A stretch of 53,094 bases of DNA, from NCBI GenBank assembly GCA_002212725.1, contig MTCR01000140.1, positions 1 through 53,094 of the forward strand. Direction: 5' to 3'. This document shows positions 47,705-53,094 of the stretch, one piece after another. The notes beneath the pieces were generated by a model, which was not told the DNA's origin, ran no database searches, and worked only from the letters and a program-made list of their open reading frames with translations. This stretch comes from Sphingobacteriales bacterium TSM_CSM. GTDB lineage: Bacteria > Bacteroidota > Bacteroidia > Chitinophagales > UBA2359. The stretch's first letter is position 1; every line of letters starts with the position of its first letter. Both the position numbers and the translations under genes were made by a program.

Positions 47705-50563
47705 ATGAAAAACAAATTAAGCACTTGCTTGCCATGCAACAATGGTTTAAGCACTATTGGGTTTCCGGTGTTTATTGCAGCAGTATTTATGCTCATTGTA
47801 TATGGGTTGAATACGCCGTCTGCCACGGCAGCAGTTCTGCCGGGCAGTAATGTAGCGGGCATCAGCGCAGCAGATGCTATGGGCGGACCGGGTTGCTTTG
47901 GCGCGGCTCCATTGTCTTGTAGCAGTACTTTAACAGACCAAATACTGGCAATAGATGCAACATACCCGGTTACCAACTGTGGTTTTACGGGTACTTTCCC
48001 CGGAAAATGGTTTTCTTTTACCGGTACCGGTTCTGATATGACAGTTGAAACCTGCGGCAATAATACCAACTTCGATACGGTAATAGATGTTTATTCGGGC
48101 AGCTGCACGGCCCTGGTTTTTGAAAACTGCAACGATGATAACTGCGGACTTTCTTCTTCCCTAACTTTTTGCACTACCGAAGGCGTTACTTACTACGTAT
48201 TTGTGAGTGGTTATTCTGGCGCAACGGGCAATTTTGACATGAGTTTATACTGCCTTACCACCTGTACCATAAACGGAGTGGCAGATGAATGTATTAATGC
48301 AGTACCTGTTTATGCCGATTTGCCGGTTTACTTTGACAATTTTGAAGCTACCGGGTCTTTTCCTGATGCCGAGTTGTGCAGCGAAAGTTTGTTTTATTCC
48401 GATATATGGTATGCTTTTTACAATGAAACACCGGCAAATATTACCGTATCGCTTTGCACCGATTTGTTTTTTGGAAAAGGCGGCACGTTTCATTCTATTA
48501 TGAGCGTATATGAAGCCTGCCCAACCGAAAACTTTACCGCCCTTGCCTGTGTAGATGGAATAGATGGGTTGGGCGAATGTTTTTATGGCGGTGAAGTAAC
48601 GTTTGAAGGCGCCTGCAATACCACCTATTACATAAGAATTGGAAGTGTTGACATACAAGAAAACGGCGACGGAGAGGTAACTGTTACCACACAACCTATA
48701 ACCGCTGCCCCGCTTGTTGCCGATGCAGGCGCTACGGCCAACATAATATTGGGCAACAGCACCACGCTTGGCGGCGCTCCTACCGCCACCGGAGGTTTTC
48801 CGCCCTACGCCTATATATGGGATAACGCCGGCACATTAGACAATGCAACCGCCGCAAACCCGGTTGCCACACCCGTCAGCACTGCCACCACCTATTCTGT
48901 AACCGTTACCGATGCTTGCAATGAAACAGCCACTGCATCGGTATTGGTAAATGCCATATCGCCCTGCAACGCTTTTATGGCGTATGCCATTCCTTCAAAT
49001 CCGCTTTGCGGAAACGGACAGGGCAGCATTTCGGTAATGGCATACGGCGGCACAGGCAACTATACCTACAACTGGGGAACCCAGCCCGGCGAAGGTACTA
49101 ACCCCCGCAGCGGATTGCCATCGGGCACCTATACGGTAACCGTTACCGATGAAAACAGTTGTACCGTTACTGCCAGCGCCACCATTTTCGTTCCGGAGGC
49201 CTTAAACCTGAGCATTTCGGTTACCAATGCCAGCGGTTGCGCAACAACAGATAATAATGCTTCAGCCACTGCATCGGTTTCAGGCGGCTTTACTCCTTAC
49301 AACTTTTTATGGTCGGGACCTGCCGGCTTTAGCAGTATTGCACCCTCCATTTCCAATTTACAGCCCGGTACCTACAGCGTTACGGTTACCGATGAAACCG
49401 GCTGTACTGCCACTCAACAGGCCACCATATTATTGTTGCAACAACTCAACTGTAGCGCCACAGGAACCGATGTTAGCTGTTACGGGCAAAACAACGGCAC
49501 TGCCACCGCCATTACCCAGGGCGGCAATCCGCCATTTTCCTATGCATGGTCGGGCAGCAATGGTTATACCGGAAACGGACAAACCATTACCGGCCTGGCT
49601 CCGGGAAACTACAGCGTAACGGTTACCGATGCATCGGGCTGTTCCTGCGCATCGGCAACAAGTGGCGAGGGTGGCTCTGTCAGCATAAGTGAACCAAGCG
49701 CTTTTGTGGTAATATCGGGCGGGGAGGTTAATGATGAGGAAGGCGATAGTTTTGTTATACCCACCTTTTTTAACCTGCATACCATTGTATTGGCCGGCGG
49801 CAGTTTTCCGTATGATTTTGATTGGTTTATACAAGGATATGCAGTTTACAACATTAATTACCAGTTGGTAGATACCGATAACAACGGCATACCCGATACG
49901 CCTGGCGCCATTATAAACATCATTTATACCGATAATGCCCTGTGGTCGCTTAATGTAAACGATTACCGGGGTTGTGCCGGTGAAGCGGGCGCGTTTATTA
50001 CCAACAACCCGCTGCAAGTGTTAGATATTGACTCTTATACCATACTGCCGGCAGGGCCAACGGCCGGCGGCTCTTTAAGCTTAGTAGTAGCGGGCGGTGT
50101 TCCGTGCCCGGGCGGCGTATATAACTACCAATGGACAGGCCCCGACAACTGGACAGGCAGCAGCACAGGGCCTTCGGCCGGCGGGTTGCCATCGGGGTGG
50201 TATGTGATTACCGTAACAGACTGTGCTTTGCCGGTTCCCAATGTTACCGTAGGTTGGTTTTGGGTGCCCAAACTTGTTCGCGGAAGAGGTAAAATTACCC
50301 CCGGTGCGCTGACCGTTTATCCTAACCCGGTAAACAGCCAGGCAACCATTACCTTTACCACTCCCGAAACCGGACAGGTTACCCTGTCGCTTTATGCGCC
50401 CGACGGCAGGCTGATAGCGCAACCATACAAAGGCTTAACAGATGCCAATGCCCAACAAACCATTCACTACTCAACGGCAGCCCTGCCACCGGGGCTGTAT
50501 TTTGCAGAACTTGCCACATCAACAGGCATAGTACATCAACAAAAACTGGTTATTATTCACTAA
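47705..50563 (+). CDS. Large secreted SprB-repeat protein with T9SS sorting domain
   Basis: 952 residues. An N-terminal hydrophobic signal (IGFPVFIAAVFMLIVYGLNT) is preceded by a Cys-containing head. Residues ~60-330 are two prepeptidase C-terminal-like beta domains (WFSFTGTGSDMTVETCGNNT, FDTVIDVYSGSC, YYVFVSGYSGATGNFDMSLYC). From ~335 follow Ig-like and SprB-type repeats (GQGSISVMAYGGTGNYTYNW, LPSGTYTVTVTDENSCT, GNYSVTVTDASGCS), the module of the gliding adhesin SprB. The end (LTVYPNPVNSQATITF, LYFAELATSTGIVHQQKLVI) is a T9SS sorting domain. Predicted to be a surface adhesin or shed matrix protein. A strong terminator follows. Confidence 0.92.
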   Translation: MKNKLSTCLPCNNGLSTIGFPVFIAAVFMLIVYGLNTPSATAAVLPGSNVAGISAADAMGGPGCFGAAPLSCSSTLTDQILAIDATYPVTNCGFTGTFPGKWFSFTGTGSDMTVETCGNNTNFDTVIDVYSGSCTALVFENCNDDNCGLSSSLTFCTTEGVTYYVFVSGYSGATGNFDMSLYCLTTCTINGVADECINAVPVYADLPVYFDNFEATGSFPDAELCSESLFYSDIWYAFYNETPANITVSLCTDLFFGKGGTFHSIMSVYEACPTENFTALACVDGIDGLGECFYGGEVTFEGACNTTYYIRIGSVDIQENGDGEVTVTTQPITAAPLVADAGATANIILGNSTTLGGAPTATGGFPPYAYIWDNAGTLDNATAANPVATPVSTATTYSVTVTDACNETATASVLVNAISPCNAFMAYAIPSNPLCGNGQGSISVMAYGGTGNYTYNWGTQPGEGTNPRSGLPSGTYTVTVTDENSCTVTASATIFVPEALNLSISVTNASGCATTDNNASATASVSGGFTPYNFLWSGPAGFSSIAPSISNLQPGTYSVTVTDETGCTATQQATILLLQQLNCSATGTDVSCYGQNNGTATAITQGGNPPFSYAWSGSNGYTGNGQTITGLAPGNYSVTVTDASGCSCASATSGEGGSVSISEPSAFVVISGGEVNDEEGDSFVIPTFFNLHTIVLAGGSFPYDFDWFIQGYAVYNINYQLVDTDNNGIPDTPGAIINIIYTDNALWSLNVNDYRGCAGEAGAFITNNPLQVLDIDSYTILPAGPTAGGSLSLVVAGGVPCPGGVYNYQWTGPDNWTGSSTGPSAGGLPSGWYVITVTDCALPVPNVTVGWFWVPKLVRGRGKITPGALTVYPNPVNSQATITFTTPETGQVTLSLYAPDGRLIAQPYKGLTDANAQQTIHYSTAALPPGLYFAELATSTGIVHQQKLVIIH

Positions 50564-50603
50564 CAACGCCGGCAAAAGCCATTACCGGCATTATAAAGCC
50601 ATA

Positions 50604-50641
50604 GCCTGTGTGTAATAAGGAGTACACACAGGCATTTTTTT
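50604..50641 (+). terminator. Rho-independent terminator of the SprB-repeat gene
   Basis: GCCTGTGTGTA (50604-50614) and TACACACAGGC (50623-50633) form a perfect 11-bp stem with an 8-nt loop, followed by ATTTTTTT. It lies 41 bp after the stop codon. Confidence 0.9.
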
Positions 50642-50720
50642 GCCCAACCGCAACAAAACCACACCGGTTCTGCTACTTTTACCCTTTTTGCGTAACTTTA
50701 CCTGCTTTTTGTTGTTTACC

Positions 50721-50902
50721 GTAACTATTTAGGTACTATCTGTAAATCCCGGCATTTTCTCTTGTTCCTTGTTAATTTGAAGCATTGACCAAACAGCAAA
50801 AAAACTTTGCGGAACTTTGCACAAAACTTTGCGTTCTTTGCGGTAAAATGAAAGGAATTCGGTGAAGAACATCACCAACAAAGGTACAACCTAAATAAGT
50901 AC
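50721..50902 (-). repeat. Dispersed intergenic repeat, copy 3 (long form)
   Basis: A 182-bp copy in the same orientation as copy 1. It starts GTAACTATTTAGGTACTATC and ends GGTACAACCTAAATAAGTAC, an imperfect inverted repeat. Between 50804 and 50844 it has four CTTTGC-type units. On the minus strand TACCTTTG (50886-50879) precedes an ATG at 50872, opening a 47-codon ORF (to 50729) beginning MFFTEFLSFYRK; its downstream frame differs from copies 1 and 2. It sits between a terminator and the paaN gene. Confidence 0.88.
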
Positions 50903-50969
50903 TGTTTACCAAAAAAAAAACGGTTTGTAGTTCAGGAAAACGCAAATATTAATCAAAAAAAATCATATT

Positions 50970-52637
50970 ATGTCTTCATTATTTCAGCAACACCACCCTG
51001 CTTTAAACAAAGCCATAGAGGCCATACGCGAACGCACCTTTTACGCCCACTACCCCGAACACCCAAAGGCATACGGACCCGATGCACCGGCACAAGGGCA
51101 ACAGGCATTTGACAACCAGTTAAACCACCCCTTTACCCAACTGCTTCAAACCGGTGCCACAGCGCAAGTGGGTGAGGAAGAATCGCCCTATTGGGGAACA
51201 CCGCTGGGCATCAGCTACCCTGCCGCACCGGTTGAAACGCTGGTAAGCAATGCCAAAACTGCCCTGGCAACCTGGCGCAAAGCGGGCATAAAAGAGCGAA
51301 CCGGTATCCTTATAGAATCTTTGGAACGGGTAAAAAACCGCTTTTTCGAAATTGCCTGGGCTACGCAGCACACCACTGGGCAGTCGTTTATTATGTCGTT
51401 TCAGGCATCGGGCCCGCACGCCGCCGACCGCGCCATGGAAACCATTGCCCTTGGGTATATGGAGTTATCGCGCTTTCCGCACTCGCTGCGTTGGGAAAAA
51501 CCGGCCGGGGGCGGCGCCTTTATTACCTTAGACAAAACCTTTACCCCCGTTCCAAAAGGCGTGTCCATGGTAATTGGCTGCTCTACCTTTCCTACCTGGA
51601 ACACCGTGCCAGGCCTGTATGCCAGCCTTATAACCGGCAATACCGCCATGGTAAAACCCCACCCCAAAGCCATACTGCCCATTGCCATTTTTGTGGCCGA
51701 AATACAAAAAGTGCTGCACGAAAACGGCTTTGACCCCAACACCGTACAATTAGCCCCCGATACCACCCAACACCTCATTACCAAAGAACTGGCCGAACAC
51801 CCCGATGTAAAAATTATTGACTACACCGGAAGCAGCTTGTTTGGCAACTACATTGAAACGCTGCAAAGCAAGGGCAAAACCGTGTTTACCGAAAAAGCAG
51901 GCGTAAACTCGGTTATTATTGACTCGGTGCAGGATATAAGGCAGGTTATGCGCAATCTGGCATTTTCGGTTTCGCTTTATTCGGGGCAAATGTGTACGGC
52001 GCCGCAAAACATTTTTATACCCGAAACCGGCGTACCAAGCGCCGATGGGCCCATACCCTACGATACCGTGGTAGATGTACTTAAAAACGAGGTGGCCGCT
52101 TTGGCTTTAAACCCCAAAATGGGCGCCGGTACTTTGGGCGCCATACAAAACCCCGCCACGCTGGAGCGCGCCCAAAACGCCGGAAAATTAGGCGGAACCG
52201 TACTGCTGGAAAGCCCGCCCGTAAAAAACCCCGAATTTGAAAACGCCCGCGTTTGCGCGCCTACCATTATTGAAGTAGATGCCAAAGATGCAGATTTATA
52301 CGAGCGCGAGTTTTTTGGCCCTATTGTGTTGGTAATTAAAACCCGAAATACCCAACAATCGCTCAGTCTGGCACAAAACATGGCCATGCACCACGGGGCT
52401 ATTACCTGCGGCGTGTATTGTGCCGATGAAAAACTGGCGCAACACATTACCGATGAAATGAACAGCGTTTTTGTGCCGGTTTCGCTCAATTTTACCGGCT
52501 TTATATGGGTAAACCAACACGCCGCTTTTTCCGATTTTCATGTAACCGGCGGAAACCCCGCCGGCAACGCCTCCTTTACCGATGCCCTGTTTATTAACAA
52601 GCGTTTTGTATGGGTGGGCAACCGTATTAATATGTAG
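50970..52637 (+). CDS. paaN: PaaN-type aldehyde dehydrogenase family protein
   Basis: A 555-residue NAD(P)-dependent aldehyde dehydrogenase of the PaaN type, linked to ring-opening of the phenylacetate pathway in other bacteria. The long N-terminal extension (NKAIEAIRERTFYAHYPEHP, KAYGPDAPAQGQQAFDNQLN) and lengthy core match PaaN rather than ordinary ALDHs. The catalytic Cys342 lies in SLYSGQMCTAPQN and the general base Glu308 in FTEKAGVNSVI. Nucleotide-binding and oligomerisation segments (GCSTFPTWNTVPGLYASLIT, TGSSLFGNYIETLQSKGKTV) are present. No other paa gene is in the window, so its substrate here is uncertain. Confidence 0.88.
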   Translation: MSSLFQQHHPALNKAIEAIRERTFYAHYPEHPKAYGPDAPAQGQQAFDNQLNHPFTQLLQTGATAQVGEEESPYWGTPLGISYPAAPVETLVSNAKTALATWRKAGIKERTGILIESLERVKNRFFEIAWATQHTTGQSFIMSFQASGPHAADRAMETIALGYMELSRFPHSLRWEKPAGGGAFITLDKTFTPVPKGVSMVIGCSTFPTWNTVPGLYASLITGNTAMVKPHPKAILPIAIFVAEIQKVLHENGFDPNTVQLAPDTTQHLITKELAEHPDVKIIDYTGSSLFGNYIETLQSKGKTVFTEKAGVNSVIIDSVQDIRQVMRNLAFSVSLYSGQMCTAPQNIFIPETGVPSADGPIPYDTVVDVLKNEVAALALNPKMGAGTLGAIQNPATLERAQNAGKLGGTVLLESPPVKNPEFENARVCAPTIIEVDAKDADLYEREFFGPIVLVIKTRNTQQSLSLAQNMAMHHGAITCGVYCADEKLAQHITDEMNSVFVPVSLNFTGFIWVNQHAAFSDFHVTGGNPAGNASFTDALFINKRFVWVGNRINM

Positions 52638-52666
52638 TAAACCAAACAGCAAATAAGCATATTGTT

Positions 52667-52705
52667 AAACGGGCAGCATTTTACCAAAATTTGCTGCCCG
52701 TTTTT
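52667..52705 (+). terminator. Rho-independent terminator of paaN
   Basis: AAACGGGCAGCA (52667-52678) and TGCTGCCCGTTT (52692-52703) form a perfect 12-bp stem ending in TTTTT, 29 bp after the paaN stop. Confidence 0.9.
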
Positions 52706-52863
52706 ATTTTTAAGCTGCACCGGCCGGCAGGTAAATACAGGAAACAACCAAACTCAAAAAATGCCCAATAATGCCAACCCCTTTTGGCGTACCTCCGGCG
52801 CTTGAGCATAGCAAAGGGCTGATAAAATGCCAATAATTGCCCCAAAAAAAACACCCCCCAAAA

Positions 52864-52923
52864 CCAGTTATTCCCAAAATTCGACCACTTATTCCCAAAT
52901 TCCTACCAGTTATTCCTTTTTGC
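52864..52923 (+). repeat. 21-bp tandem repeat, three units
   Basis: Units starting CCA(G/C)TTATTCC at 52864, 52885 and 52906 are exactly 21 bp apart, with variable spacers. They lie in the 373-bp gap upstream of the last gene, ending ~25 bp before its possible -7 element. Confidence 0.75.
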
Positions 52924-52945
52924 TTTTTTGCAGTGGCAAATTTGT

Positions 52946-52953
52946 TATCTTTC
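52946..52953 (+). promoter_or_regulatory. Possible -7 element of the last gene
   Basis: TATCTTTC matches TAnnTTTG except the last base. A TTG (52928-52930) is 15 nt upstream, slightly short of the usual spacing. Confidence 0.35.
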
Positions 52954-53010
52954 GGCAACGGAAACCCCAAAATATCCGTTAGTATTTTTAAACCATAAAA
53001 TTATGCCATT

Positions 53011-53094
53011 ATGAACAAAAACAGATTAACCCCGGTAAGTTTGCGCACCGTGCTTGCGCCGTTATGTATTGGTTTATTTGTAATATGGGGGGGG
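53011..53094 (+). CDS. N-terminal start of an exported protein (3' end missing)
   Basis: Twenty-eight codons run into the window end: MNKNRLTPVSLRTVLAPLCI then GLFVIWGG. A basic N-terminus and hydrophobic core look like a signal peptide or membrane anchor. The ATG overlaps the stop of a four-codon upstream frame (ATG CCA TTA TGA at 53003-53014). The sequence ends in a run of G, perhaps an assembly end. Nothing about function can be said. Confidence 0.55.
   Translation, partial: MNKNRLTPVSLRTVLAPLCIGLFVIWGG

Noticed and set aside
1-53094. tRNA, rRNA or riboswitch genes
   Set aside because: No T-loop GGTTCGAATCC-type sequence, CCA-ended cloverleaf, rRNA core or recognisable riboswitch was found by eye in the intergenic regions; small RNAs without strong sequence marks cannot be excluded.

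Overview
The window looks like a contig from a Bacteroidota genome, probably of the Chitinophagales/Saprospirales type. The evidence is five proteins ending in type IX secretion (T9SS) sorting domains, the order ftsX - DUF3098 - uppP, a type B ribosomal protein L31, a dual membrane-spanning anti-sigma factor beside an ECF sigma factor, and repeated use of the Bacteroidota promoter element TAnnTTTG, with an upstream TTG at 20-22 nt in the best cases. Both ends cut through a gene: the left end lies in a 93-bp tandem repeat array and the right end stops in a run of G.

Layout. 1-702: 3' part of an AT-rich gene for a 31-residue repeat protein ending in an S1-like domain. 0.99-10.4 kb (all minus): M28 lipoprotein, cysS, a CotH/lamin-tail T9SS protein, hemN and an OPT-family transporter. 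10.4-11.1 kb: dispersed repeat copy 1 and a broken IS1-family transposase. 11.1-17.4 kb (plus): purE, ECF sigma factor with its trans-envelope anti-sigma factor, ftsX - DUF3098 - uppP, and a secreted protein. 17.6-21.9 kb: YkuK-like protein (minus), then rpmE, a GlmU-like nucleotidyltransferase, tpiA and a GT2 glycosyltransferase. 22.0-22.2 kb: repeat copy 2. 22.3-30.6 kb: propeller lipoprotein, SDR epimerase, PhoD-like T9SS phosphatase (minus), alkB, M1 aminopeptidase (plus) and DUF1272 (minus). 30.7-36.6 kb (minus): two fibre-like proteins made of 17-residue YadA-head-type repeats with C-terminal S74 chaperone domains, and a kelch protein.

36.7-45.6 kb is the most unusual part. Two plus-strand paralogues share a nearly identical promoter core and first 81 codons, but their remaining ~400 residues are strongly diverged. 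They flank, as 303-bp direct repeats, five minus-strand genes for secreted proteins. One of the five is a cholesterol-dependent-cytolysin-like (CDC-like) pore-former whose usual membrane-binding domain 4 appears to be replaced by a different, acidic-loop domain. Next to it lies a Trp/Cys-rich protein with a duplicated GWWWQ module. This is the best candidate for an undescribed secreted system.

45.7-53.1 kb: DUF6398 protein, YcaQ-type DNA glycosylase (minus), a large SprB-repeat T9SS protein, repeat copy 3, an orphan paaN-type aldehyde dehydrogenase, and the start of another exported protein.

A second candidate novelty is the three-copy, 156-183-bp intergenic repeat. It has imperfect terminal inverted repeats, a variable number of internal CTTTGC-type units, and in every copy a TAnnTTTG element just upstream of a small ORF beginning MF(F/L)T(E/K)-(F/I)LSFYRK. 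No tRNA, rRNA, riboswitch or CRISPR array was seen.
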